Source: Auanema rhodensis
Lineage: Eukaryota > Nematoda > Chromadorea > Rhabditida > Rhabditidae
Direction of reading: 5' to 3'
NCBI GenBank assembly: GCA_964057225.1
Contig: OZ059899.1
Location: 19,724,501 to 19,788,500, forward strand
Length of the DNA: 64,000 nucleotides
Part shown: positions 1 to 10,161 of the stretch, one piece after another
How the letters are laid out: each line of letters begins with the position of its first letter
Numbering within the stretch: the stretch's first letter is position 1
Program-made: the position numbers and the translations under genes
Notes under the pieces: model-generated
Seen by the model: only the letters and a program-made list of their open reading frames with translations
The model's database searches: none
What the model was told of the DNA's origin: nothing

Positions 1-4
1 GTGT

Positions 5-32
5 ATGTTGAGTTTCCATGTACACTCAACAT
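5..32. repeat. Inverted repeat 1 of the monomer
   Basis: Arms atgttgagt and actcaacat are perfect 9-bp complements around a 10-nt spacer (14-23). In copies that continue with atagc, as here, the stem grows to 10 bp (positions 4 and 33); most copies continue with attgc and keep 9 bp. It recurs once per monomer. T-type copies (acaccc in place of acactc, e.g. 45263 and 54039) and X-type copies (gtaagttg, e.g. 2089) each carry a base that weakens the stem. Confidence 0.9.
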
Positions 33-55
33 AGCTTCCAAAAACATTTTGACAA

Positions 56-74
56 AAATTTTTCCGAAAAATTT
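56..74. repeat. Inverted repeat 2, A/T hairpin
   Basis: Arms aaattttt and aaaaattt flank a 3-nt centre ccg. In G-type monomers, where the next base is also t, the arms extend to 9 bp. P/Q types change the centre to cca and keep the arms. A, M and T types carry atgtttccg, which puts one mismatch in the stem. It recurs once per monomer. A short A/T palindrome can also simply be part of the A-tract-rich stretch. Confidence 0.75.
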
Positions 75-182
75 CGAAATAAATTCGCAAAAAGTAGATG
101 TTTTTAGATTCCTTTTTTCAAGGCAAAGACGATGGACAATGTTATTCATCGAAAAAATTAATTCTGCAGGGTGAAAATCGAG

Positions 183-204
183 GATATAAGTGTGAACTTA
201 TATC
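183..204. repeat. Inverted repeat 3, gatataagt hairpin with GTGA loop
   Basis: Arms gatataagt and acttatatc are perfect 9-bp complements around gtga. In an RNA this would be a 9-bp stem capped by a GNRA-class tetraloop. It sits in the best-conserved part of the monomer. Exceptions seen are gacataag in part of the R series (for example near 14925, 18787, 21595 and 33178), acttatatt in three N copies (about 47589, 50749 and 63735), and the two 352-bp monomers. Confidence 0.9.
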
Positions 205-221
205 AGTTGATATCTCGGTGC

Positions 222-272
222 ATTTTTAAGCTAGCGCAAATCTGATAACACAGATCGACGCAGCTTAAAAAT
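222..272. repeat. Inverted repeat 4, composite 51-nt hairpin
   Basis: Outer arms atttttaagct (222-232) and agcttaaaaat (262-272) are perfect 11-bp complements. Inside, after an unpaired a233, gcg (234-236) pairs with cgc (259-261). A 3x3 internal loop follows, then atctg (240-244) pairs with cagat (251-255) around a 6-nt loop (245-250). It recurs in every monomer. Common variants weaken it: gcatgtttaag or gcaattttaag in the left arm, gctaactc in D-type copies (removes gcg), atcgatgccgc in G-to-D/R linkers, and the aagatagcgc plus cagcctaaa pair in some K-to-Q linkers. I saw no clear compensatory pairs. Confidence 0.88.
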
Positions 273-274
273 CC

Positions 275-285
275 GCATCGAATGC
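275..285. repeat. Small hairpin gcat-cga-atgc
   Basis: A 4-bp perfect stem around cga directly follows the long composite hairpin and is present in nearly every copy. A set of copies from about 46.26 kb onward reads catcaaatgc and changes the loop only. It is short enough to be chance, but it sits next to a much stronger hairpin. Confidence 0.5.
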
Positions 286-333
286 ATTATACTACATTGA
301 GAAACGCTTAATACAAAAATTAGTTATGATCGT

Positions 334-525
334 TTGAAAAATGATGCATTAGTGTATGTTGAGTTTCCATGTACACTCAACATTGCTTCCAAAAACATTT
401 TGACAAAAATGTTTCCGAAAAATTTCAAAATAATTTCGCGAAAAGTAGATGTTTTTAGATTCCTTTTTTCAAGGCAAAGACGATGGACAATGTTATTCAA
501 CGAAAAAATTATTTCTGCAGGGTGA
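334..525 (+). other. Recurrent 63-codon open frame, probably not coding
   Basis: Every monomer contains a 192-bp frame beginning at TTG and ending at the tga of agggtga; this is the first complete example. About 166 of 181 monomers keep it open. The start is TTG, not ATG. The only in-frame ATGs are late, at tccg-flanked atgttt in A/M/T types and at acaatgtta. Fifteen copies contain an in-frame stop: starts 2089, 3142, 3493, 7003, 9460, 9811, 14023, 14725, 15778, 16480, 20341, 23149, 27010, 35083 and 35785. The copy at 8056 loses the normal stop and reads five codons further. Most differences between types change the amino acid. No domain, signal peptide or membrane segment is evident. An open frame copied with the array needs no selection to persist, so I treat it as a by-product. 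Confidence 0.85.
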
Positions 526-684
526 AAATCGAGGATATAAGTGTGAACTTATATCAGTTGATATCTCGGTGCATTTTTAAGCTAGCGCAAATCTGATAAC
601 ACAGATCGACGCAGCTTAAAAATCCGCATCGAATGCACTATACTGCATTGAGAAACGCTTAATACAAAAGTTAGTTATGATCGT
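334..684 (+). repeat. Reference satellite monomer (A type)
   Basis: First complete monomer in the chosen phase. In order it holds: a 9-bp inverted repeat around tccatg (356-383); an A/T-tract-rich segment (about 390-470) containing the most variable bases; a segment with the PstI site (515-520); a nearly invariant block of about 55 bp (514-568) with the gatataagt/acttatatc hairpin (534-555); a long composite hairpin (573-623); and a linker whose variants (tactgc or tactac, aaaagttag or aaaattag) travel with the type of the next monomer. By my count it has 55 C, 62 G and 14 CpG. A-type marks are atgtttccg, cgcgaaaag and attatttctg. The phase is arbitrary, because a tandem repeat has no natural start. 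Confidence 0.97.
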
Positions 685-3600
685 TTGAAAAATGATGCAT
701 TAGTGTATGTTGAGTTTCCATGTACACTCAACATTGCTTCCAAAAACATTTTGACAAAAATTTTTCCAAAAAATTTTAAAATAATTTTGCAAAAAGTAGG
801 TGTTTTTAGATTCCTTTTTTCAAGGCAAAGACGATGGACAATGTTATTCAACGAAAAAATTAATTCTGCAGGGTGAAAATCGAGGATATAAGTGTGAACT
901 TATATCAGTTGATATCTCGGTGCATTTTTAAGCTAGCGCAAATCTGATAACACAGATCGACGCAGCTTAAAAATCCGCATCGAATGCATTATACTACATT
1001 GAGAAACGCTTGATACAAAAATTAGGTATGATCGTTTGAAAAATGATGCATTAGTGTATGTTGAGTTTCCATGTACACTCAACATAGCTTCCAAAAACAT
1101 TTTGACAAAAATGTTTCCGAAAAATTTCAAAATAATTTCGCGAAAAGTAGATGTTTTTAGATTCCTTTTTTCAAGGCAAAGACGATGGACAATGTTATTC
1201 AACGAAAAAATTATTTCTGCAGGGTGAAAATCGAGGATATAAGTGTGAACTTATATCAGTTGATATCTCGGTGCATTTTTAAGCTAGCGCAAATCTGATA
1301 ACACAGATCGACGCAGCTTAAAAATCCGCATCGAATGCACTATACTGCATTGAGAAACGCTTAATACAAAAGTTAGTTATGATCGTTTGAAAAATGATGC
1401 ATTAGTGTATGTTGAGTTTCCATGTACACTCAACATTGCTTCCAAAAACATTTTGACAAAAATTTTTCCGAAAAATTTTAAAATAATTTCGCAAAGAGTA
1501 GGTGTTTTTAGATTCCTTTTTTCAAGGCAAAGACGATGGACAATGTTATTCAACGAAAAAATTAATTCTGCAGGGTGAAAATCGAGGATATAAGTGTGAA
1601 CTTATATCAGTTGATATCTCGGTGCATTTTTAAGCTAGCGCAAATCTGATAACACAGATCGACGCAGCTTAAAAATCCGCATCGAATGCACTATACTACA
1701 TTGAGAAACGCTTGATACAAAAATTAGGTATGATCGTTTGAAAAATGATGCATTAGTGTATGTTGAGTTTCCATGTACACTCAACATTGCTTCCAAAAAC
1801 ATTTTGACAAAAATGTTTCCGAAAAATTTCAAAATAATTTCGCGAAAAGTAGATGTTTTTAGATTCCTTTTTTCAAGGCAAAGACGATGGACAATGTTAT
1901 TCAACGAAAAAATTATTTCTGCAGGGTGAAAATCGAGGATATAAGTGTGAACTTATATCAGTTGATATCTCGGTGCATTTTTAAGCTAGCGCAAATCTGA
2001 TAACACAGATCGACGCAGCTTAAAAATCCGCATCGAATGCATTATACTACATTGAGAAACGCTTAATACAAAACTTAGTTATGATCGTTTGAAAAATGAT
2101 GCATTACTGTAAGTTGAGTTTCCATGTACACTCAACATTGCTTCCAAAAACATTTTGACAAAAATTTTTCCGAAAAATTTCAAAATAATTTCGCGAAAAG
2201 TAGATGTTTTTAGATTCCTTTTTTCAAGGCAAAGACGATGGACAATGTTATTCAACGAAAAAATTAATTCTGCAGGGTGAAAATCGAGGATATAAGTGTG
2301 AACTTATATCAGTTGATATCTCGGTGCATTTTTAAGCTAGCGCAAATCTGATAACACAGATCGACGCAGCTTAAAAATCCGCATCGAATGCACTATACTA
2401 CATTGAGAAACGCTTAATACAAAAATTAGTTATGATCGTTTGAAAAATGATGCATTAGTGTATGTTGAGTTTCCATGTACACTCAACATTGCTTCCAAAA
2501 ACATTTTGACAAAAATGTTTCCGAAAAGTTTCAAAATAATTTCGCGAAAAGTAGATGTTTTTAGATTCCTTTTTTCAAGGCAAAGACGATGGACAATGTT
2601 ATTCAACGAAAAAATTATTTCTGCAGGGTGAAAATCGAGGATATAAGTGTGAACTTATATCAGTTGATATCTCGGTGCATTTTTAAGCTAGCGCAAATCT
2701 GATAACACAGATCGACGCAGCTTAAAAATCCGCATCGAATGCATTATACTACATTGAGAAACGCTTAATACAAAAATTAGTTATGATCGTTTGAAAAATG
2801 ATGCATTAGTGTATATTGAGTTTCCATGTACACTCAACATAGCTTCCAAAAACATTTTGACAAAAATTTTTCCGAAAAATTTCGAAATAAATTCGCAAAA
2901 AGTAGATGTTTTTAGATTTCTTTTTTCAAGGCAAAGACGATGGACAATGTTATTCAACGAAAAAATTAATTCTGCAGGGTGAAAATCGAGGATATAAGTG
3001 TGAACTTATATCAGTTGATATCTCGGTGCATTTTTAAGCTAGCGCAAATCTGATAACACAGATCGACGCAGCTTAAAAATCCGCATCGAATGCATTATAC
3101 TACATTGAGAAACGCTTAATACAAAACTTAGTTATGATCGTTTGAAAAATGATGCATTACTGTAAGTTGAGTTTCCATGTACACTCAACATTGCTTCCAA
3201 AAACATTTTGACAAAAATTTTTCCGAAAAATTTCAAAATAATTTCGCGAAAAGTAGATGTTTTTAGATTCCTTTTTTCAAGGCAAAGACGATGGACAATG
3301 TTATTCAACGAAAAAATTAATTCTGCAGGGTGAAAATCGAGGATATAAGTGTGAACTTATATCAGTTGATATCTCGGTGCATTTTTAAGCTAGCGCAAAT
3401 CTGATAACACAGATCGACGCAGCTTAAAAATCCGCATCGAATGCACTATACTACATTGAGAAACGCTTAATACAAAACTTAGTTATGATCGTTTGAAAAA
3501 TGATGCATTACTGTAAGTTGAGTTTCCATGTACACTCAACATTGCTTCCAAAAACATTTTGACAAAAATTTTTCCGAAAAATTTCAAAATAATTTCGCGA

Positions 3601-4545
3601 AAAGTAGATGTTTTTAGATTCCTTTTTTCAAGGCAAAGACGATGGACAATGTTATTCAACGAAAAAATTAATTCTGCAGGGTGAAAATCGAGGATATAAG
3701 TGTGAACTTATATCAGTTGATATCTCGGTGCATTTTTAAGCTAGCGCAAATCTGATAACACAGATCGACGCAGCTTAAAAATCCGCATCGAATGCACTAT
3801 ACTGCATTGAGAAACGCTTAATACAAAAGTTAGTTATGATCGTTTGAAAAATGATGCATTAGTGTATGTTGAGTTTCCATGTACACTCAACATTGCTTCC
3901 AAAAACATTTTGACAAAAATTTTTCCGAAAAATTTTAAAATAATTTCGCAAAGAGTAGGTGTTTTTAGATTCCTTTTTTCAAGGCAAAGACGATGGACAA
4001 TGTTATTCAACGAAAAAATTAATTCTGCAGGGTGAAAATCGAGGATATAAGTGTGAACTTATATCAGTTGATATCTCGGTGCATTTTTAAGCTAGCGCAA
4101 ATCTGATAACACAGATCGACGCAGCTTAAAAATCCGCATCGAATGCACTATACTACATTGAGAAACGCTTGATACAAAACTTAGTTATGATCGTTTGAAA
4201 AATGATGCATTAGTGTATGTTGAGTTTCCATGTACACTCAACATTGCTTCCAAAAACATTTTGACAAAAATTTTTCCGAAAAATTTCGAGAAAATTTCGC
4301 GAAAAGTAGATGTTTTTAGATTCCTTTTTTCAAGGCAAAGACGATGGACAATGCTATTCAACGAAAAAATTATTTCTGCAGGGTGAAAATCGAGGATATA
4401 AGTGTGAACTTATATCAGTTGATATCTCGGTGCATTTTTAAGCTAGCGCAAATCTGATAACACAGATCGACGCAGCTTAAAAATCCGCATCGAATGCACT
4501 ATACTGCATTGAGAAACGCTTAATACAAAAGTTAGTTATGATCGT

Positions 4546-5949
4546 TTGAAAAATGATGCATTAGTGTATGTTGAGTTTCCATGTACACTCAACATTGCTT
4601 CCAAAAACATTTTGACAAAAATTTTTCCGAAAAATTTCAAAATAATTTCGCGAAAAGTAGATGTTTTTAGATTCCTTTTTTCAAGGCAAAGACGATGGAC
4701 AATGTTATTCAACGAAAAAATTAATTCTGCAGGGTGAAAATCGAGGATATAAGTGTGAACTTATATCAGTTGATATCTCGGTGCATTTTTAAGCTAGCGC
4801 AAATCTGATAACACAGATCGACGCAGCTTAAAAATCCGCATCGAATGCACTATACTACATTGAGAAACGCTTGATACAAAAATTAGGTATGATCGTTTGA
4901 AAAATGATGCATTAGTGTATGTTGAGTTTCCATGTACACTCAACATTGCTTCCAAAAACATTTTGACAAAAATTTTTCCAAAAAATTTCAAAATAATTTC
5001 GCAAAAAGTAAATGTTTTTAGATTCCTTTCTCCAAGGCAAAGACGATGGACAATGTTATTCAACGAAAAAATTAATTCTGCAGGGTGAAAATCGAGGATA
5101 TAAGTGTGAACTTATATCAGTTGATATCTCGGTGCATTTTTAAGCTAGCGCAAATCTGATAACACAGATCGACGCAGCTTAAAAATCCGCATCGAATGCA
5201 CTATACTGCATTGAGAAACGCTTAATACAAAAGTTAGTTATGATCGTTTGAAAAATGATGCATTAGTGTATGTTGAGTTTCCATGTACACTCAACATTGC
5301 TTCCAAAAACATTTTGACAAAAATTTTTCCGAAAAATTTCAAAATAATTTCGCGAAAAGTAGATGTTTTTAGATTCCTTTTTTCAAGGCAAAGACGATGG
5401 ACAATGTTATTCAACGAAAAAATTAATTCTGCAGGGTGAAAATCGAGGATATAAGTGTGAACTTATATCAGTTGATATCTCGGTGCATTTTTAAGCTAGC
5501 GCAAATCTGATAACACAGATCGACGCAGCTTAAAAATCCGCATCGAATGCACTATACTACATTGAGAAACGCTTGATACAAAAATTAGGTATGATCGTTT
5601 GAAAAATGATGCATTAGTGTATGTTGAGTTTCCATGTACACTCAACATTGCTTCCAAAAACATTTTGACAAAAATTTTTCCAAAAAATTTCAAAATAATT
5701 TCGCAAAAAGTAAATGTTTTTAGATTCCTTTCTCCAAGGCAAAGACGATGGACAATGTTATTCAACGAAAAAATTAATTCTGCAGGGTGAAAATCGAGGA
5801 TATAAGTGTGAACTTATATCAGTTGATATCTCGGTGCATTTTTAAGCTAGCGCAAATCTGATAACACAGATCGACGCAGCTTAAAAATCCGCATCGAATG
5901 CACTATACTACATTGAGAAACGCTTGATACAAAAATTAGGTATGATCGT
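4546..5949 (+). repeat. 702-bp dimer present twice
   Basis: Monomers at 4546 and 5248 (KIISRKVDV label, cgcgaaaag) match each other, and those at 4897 and 5599 (P type, gtaaatg and ctttctccaagg) match each other. The linkers match as well (actgc with aaaagttag before the first member, cttgatac with aaaattaggt before the second). The two 702-bp halves look identical on inspection, indicating a recent two-monomer tandem duplication. Confidence 0.88.
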
Positions 5950-7002
5950 TTGAAAAATGATGCATTAGTGTATGTTGAGTTTCCATGTACACTCAACATT
6001 GCTTCCAAAAACATTTTGACAAAAATTTTTCCGAAAAATTTCGAAAAAATTTCGCGAAAAGTAGATGTTTTTAGATTCCTTTTTTCAAGGCAAAGACGAT
6101 GGACAATGTTATTCAACGAAAAAATTAATTCTGCAGGGTGAAAATCGAGGATATAAGTGTGAACTTATATCAGTTGATATCTCGGTGCATTTTTAAGCTA
6201 GCGCAAATCTGATAACACAGATCGACGCAGCTTAAAAATCCGCATCGAATGCACTATACTGCATTGAGAAACGCTTAATACAAAAGTTAGTTATGATCGT
6301 TTGAAAAATGATGCATTAGTGTATGTTGAGTTTCCATGTACACTCAACATTGCTTCCAAAAACATTTTGACAAAAATTTTTCCGAAAAATTTTAAAATAA
6401 TTTCGCAAAGAGTAGGTGTTTTTAGATTCCTTTTTTCAAGGCAAAGACGATGGACAATGTTATTCAACGAAAAAATTAATTCTGCAGGGTGAAAATCGAG
6501 GATATAAGTGTGAACTTATATCAGTTGATATCTCGGTGCATTTTTAAGCTAGCGCAAATCTGATAACACAGATCGACGCAGCTTAAAAATCCGCATCGAA
6601 TGCACTATACTACATTGAGAAACGCTTGATACAAAAATTAGGTATGATCGTTTGAAAAATGATGCATTAGTGTATGTTGAGTTTCCATGTACACTCAACA
6701 TTGCTTCCAAAAACATTTTGACAAAAATTTTTCCGAAAAATTTCGAAAAAATTTCGCGAAAAGTAGATGTTTTTAGATTCCTTTTTTCAAGGCAAAGACG
6801 ATGGACAATGCTATTCAACGAAAAAATTATTTCTGCAGGGTGAAAATCGAGGATATAAGTGTGAACTTATATCAGTTGATATCTCGGTGCATTTTTAAGC
6901 TAGCGCAAATCTGATAACACAGATCGACGCAGCTTAAAAATCCGCATCGAATGCATTATACTACATTGAGATACGCTTAATACAAAACTTAGTTATGATC
7001 GT
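5950..7002 (+). repeat. Three-monomer R-like/G/R-like segment
   Basis: EKISRK copy, G copy, then an EKISRK copy with acaatgctattc and attatttctg. The private pair atgctattc plus attatttctg is shared only with the monomer at 4195, seven monomers (2457 bp) upstream, where it also follows a G copy. The two are not identical: the upstream copy reads cgagaaaat and its linker is aaaactta. They are therefore an older duplicate pair. Confidence 0.8.
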
Positions 7003-9459
7003 TTGAAAAATGATGCATTACTGTAAGTTGAGTTTCCATGTACACTCAACATTGCTTTCAAAAACATTTTGACAAAAATTTTTCCAAAAAATTTCAAAAT
7101 AATTTCGCAAAAAGTAAATGTTTTTAGATTCCTTTCTCCAAGGCAAAGACGATGGACAATGTTATTCAACGAAAAAATTAATTCTGCAGGGTGAAAATCG
7201 AGGATATAAGTGTGAACTTATATCAGTTGATATCTCGGTGCATTTTTAAGCTAGCGCAAATCTGATAACACAGATCGACGCAGCTTAAAAATCCGCATCG
7301 AATGCACTATACTACATTGAGAAACGCTTGATACAAAAATTAGTTATGATCGTTTGAAAAAAGATGCATTAGTGTATGTTGAGTTTCCATGTACACTCAA
7401 CATTGCTTTCAAAAACATTTTGACAAAAATTTTTCCAAAAAATTTCAAAATAATTTCGCAAAAAGTAAATGTTTTTAGATTCCTTTCTCCAAGGCAAAGA
7501 CGATGGACAATGTTATTCAACGAAAAAATTAATTCTGCAGGGTGAAAATCGAGGATATAAGTGTGAACTTATATCAGTTGATATCTCGGTGCATTTTTAA
7601 GCTAGCGCAAATCTGATAACACAGATCGACGCAGCTTAAAAATCCGCATCGAATGCACTATACTACATTGAAAAACGCTTGATACAAAAATTAGGTATGA
7701 TCGTTTGAAAAAAGATGCATTAGTGTATGTTGAGTTTCCATGTACACTCAACATTGCTTCCAAAAACATTTTGACAAAAATTTTTCCAAAAAATTTCAAA
7801 ATAATTTCGCAAAAAGTAAATGTTTTTAGATTCCTTTCTCCAAGGCAAAGACAATGGACGATGTTATTCAACGAAAAAATTAATTCTGCAGGGTGAAAAT
7901 CGAGGATATAAGTGTGAACTTATATCAGTTGATATCTCGGTGCATTTTTAAGCTAGCGCAAATCTGATAACACAGATCGACGCAGCTTAAAAATCCGCAT
8001 CGAATGCACTATACTACATTGAAAAACGCTTGATACAAAAATTAGGTATGATCGTTTGAAAAAAGATGCATTAGTGTATGTTGAGTTTCCATGTACACTC
8101 AACATTGCTTCCAAAAACATTTTGACAAAAATTTTTCCGAAAAATTTCAAAATAATTTCGCAAAAAGTAGATGGTTTTAGATTCCTTCTTTCAAGGCAAA
8201 GACGATGGACAATGTTATTCAACGAAAAAATTAATTCTGCAGGGTGTAAATCGAGGATATAAGTGTGAACTTATATCAGTTGATATCTCGGTGCAATTTT
8301 AAGCTAGCGCAAATCTGATAACACAGATCGACGCAGCTTAAAAATCCGCATCGAATGCACTATACTACATTGAGAAACGCTTAATACAAAAATTAGTTAT
8401 GATCGTTTGAAAAAAGATGCATTAGTGTATGTTGAGTTTCCATGTACACTCAACATTGCTTCCAAAAACATTTTGACAAAAATTTTTCCGAAAAATTTCA
8501 AAAAAATTTCGCAAAAAGTAGATGTTTTTAGATTCCTTTTTTCACGGCAAAGAAGATGGACAAAGTTATTCAACGAAAAAATTAATTCTGCAGGGTGAAA
8601 ATCGAGGATATAAGTGTGAACTTATATCAGTTGATATCTCGGTGCATTTTTAAGCTAGCGCAAATCTGATAACACAGATCGACGCAGCTTAAAAATCCGC
8701 ATCGAATGCACTATACTACATTGAGAAACGCTTAATACAAAAATTAGTTATGATCGTTTGAAAAATGATGCATTAGTGTATGTTGAGTTTCCATGTACAC
8801 TCAACATAGCTTCCAAAAACATTTTGACAAAAATGTTTCCGAAAAATTTCGAAAAAATTTCGCAAAAAGTAGATGTTTTTAGATTCCTTTTTTCACGGCA
8901 AAGACGATGGACAAAGTTATGCAACGAAAAAATTAATTCTGCAGGGTGAAAATCGAGGATATAAGTGTGAACTTATATCAGTTGATATCTCGGTGCATTT
9001 TTAAGCTAGCGCAAATCTGATAACACAGATCGACGCAGCTTAAAAATCCGCATCGAATGCACTATACTACATTGAGAAACGCTTAATACAAAAATTAGTT
9101 ATGATCGTTTGAAAAATGATGCATTAGTGTATGTTGAGTTTCCATGTACACTCAACATTGCTTCCAAAAACATTTTGACAAAAATTTTTCCGAAAAATTT
9201 CAAAATAATTTCGCAAAAAGTAGAAGTTTTTAGATTCCTTCTTTCAAGGCAAAGACGATGGACAATGTTATTCAACGAAAAAATTAATTCTGCAGGGTGA
9301 AAATCGAGGATATAAGTGTGAACTTATATCAGTTGATATCTCGGTGCATGTTTAAGCTAGCGCAAATCTGATAACACAGATCGACGCAGCTTAAAATTCC
9401 GCATCGAATGCACTATACAACATTGAGAAACGCTTAATACAAAAATTAGTTATGATCGT
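7003..9459 (+). repeat. Transitional segment with P/Q and unique monomers
   Basis: The copy at 7003 begins as X (tgtaagttg stop) and ends as P (ctccaagg), so it is a hybrid. It and the next copy (7354) share gctttcaaaaac, pointing to local copying. P and Q copies follow (7354, 7705), joined by linkers with cattgaaaaacgc. The copy at 8056 is private: gatggtttt, and agggtgtaaa in place of agggtgaaa. Copies at 8407 and 8758 introduce the K/M marks (cacggc, acaaagtta), and E follows at 9109. The gaaaaaagatg linker (K-start) first appears at 7354. This is where left-type marks give way to right-type marks. Confidence 0.85.
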
Positions 9460-10161
9460 TTGAAAAATGATGCATTAGTGTATGTTGAGTTTCCATGTAC
9501 ACTCAACATTGCTTCCAAAAACATTTTGACAAAAATTTTTCCGAAAAATTTCAAAATAATTTCGCAAAAAGTAGATGTTTTTAGATTCCTTTTTTCACGG
9601 CAAAGACGATGGACAAAGTAATTCAACGAAAAAATTAATTCTGCAGGGTGAAAATCGAGGATATAAGTGTGAACTTATATCAGTTGATATCTCGGTGCAT
9701 GTTTAAGCTAGCGCAAATCTGATAACACAGATCGACGCAGCTTAAAATTCCGCATCGAATGCACTATACTACATTGAGAAACGCTTAATACAAAAATTAG
9801 TTATGATCGTTTGAAAAAAGATGCATTAGTGTATGTTGAGTTTCCATGTACACTCAACATTGCTTCCAAAAACATTTTGACAAAAATTTTTCCGAAAAAT
9901 TTCAAAATAATTTCGCAAAAAGTAGATGTTTTTAGATTCCTTTTTTCACGGCAAAGACGATGGACAAAGTAATTCAACGAAAAAATTAATTCTGCAGGGT
10001 GAAAATCGAGGATATAAGTGTGAACTTATATCAGTTGATATCTCGGTGCATTTTTAAGCTAGCGCAAATCTGATAACACAGATCGACGCAGCTTAAAAAT
10101 CCGCATCGAATGCACTATACTACATTGAGAAACGCTTAATACAAAAATTAGTTATGATCGT
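9460..10161 (+). repeat. Adjacent K-type pair with shared stop
   Basis: Both monomers are K type with acaaagtaattc, which gives an in-frame TAA not seen elsewhere with the K background. The rare linker variant gcttaaaattccgc precedes both (in the tails of 9109 and 9460). The pair is best explained by a one-monomer tandem duplication. The second copy has the K-start linker and the first does not. Confidence 0.82.

Larger units (their letters stand above)
1..4545 (+). repeat. Left heterogeneous satellite segment, A/X-rich
   Basis: Monomer order is N (cut), A, B (G-like, ttttgc), A, G, A, X, A, N, X, X, G and an EKISRK copy with attatttctg. A types occupy alternate positions (334, 1036, 1738, 2440). 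The X copies at 2089, 3142 and 3493 share cattactgtaagttg and acaaaactta; those at 3142 and 3493 are adjacent and look like a recent tandem duplicate. The cut first copy has a private ttattcatcg where others have ttcaacg. The A and X marks do not occur beyond about 7.3 kb, so this end is a distinct sequence neighbourhood of the array. Confidence 0.9.

Noticed and set aside
83-98. CENP-B box-like sequence (ttcgcaaaaagta)
   Set aside because: It fits the ttcg and central a positions of the 17-bp CENP-B box but lacks the required cggg end (taga instead). A half match in an AT-rich repeat is not evidence of CENP-B binding.
183-272. Rho-independent terminators (hairpins near T runs)
   Set aside because: The hairpins are strong, but the T run lies in the arm rather than after it. 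The context is a eukaryote-like satellite with no upstream gene.
334-684. Internal RNA polymerase III promoter (tRNA-like A and B boxes)
   Set aside because: I found no convincing ggttcgantcc-like B box or A box at suitable spacing, so a tRNA- or 5S-derived origin is not supported.
933-1202. 89-codon open frame on the minus strand, seen in about ten monomers (also 1635, 4794, 5496, 5847, 6549, 7602, 7953)
   Set aside because: It begins at TTG, lies entirely inside the satellite unit, occurs only in a minority of copies in the first 8.2 kb, and overlaps the plus-strand frame. It has no recognisable domain. It is a by-product of the repeat.
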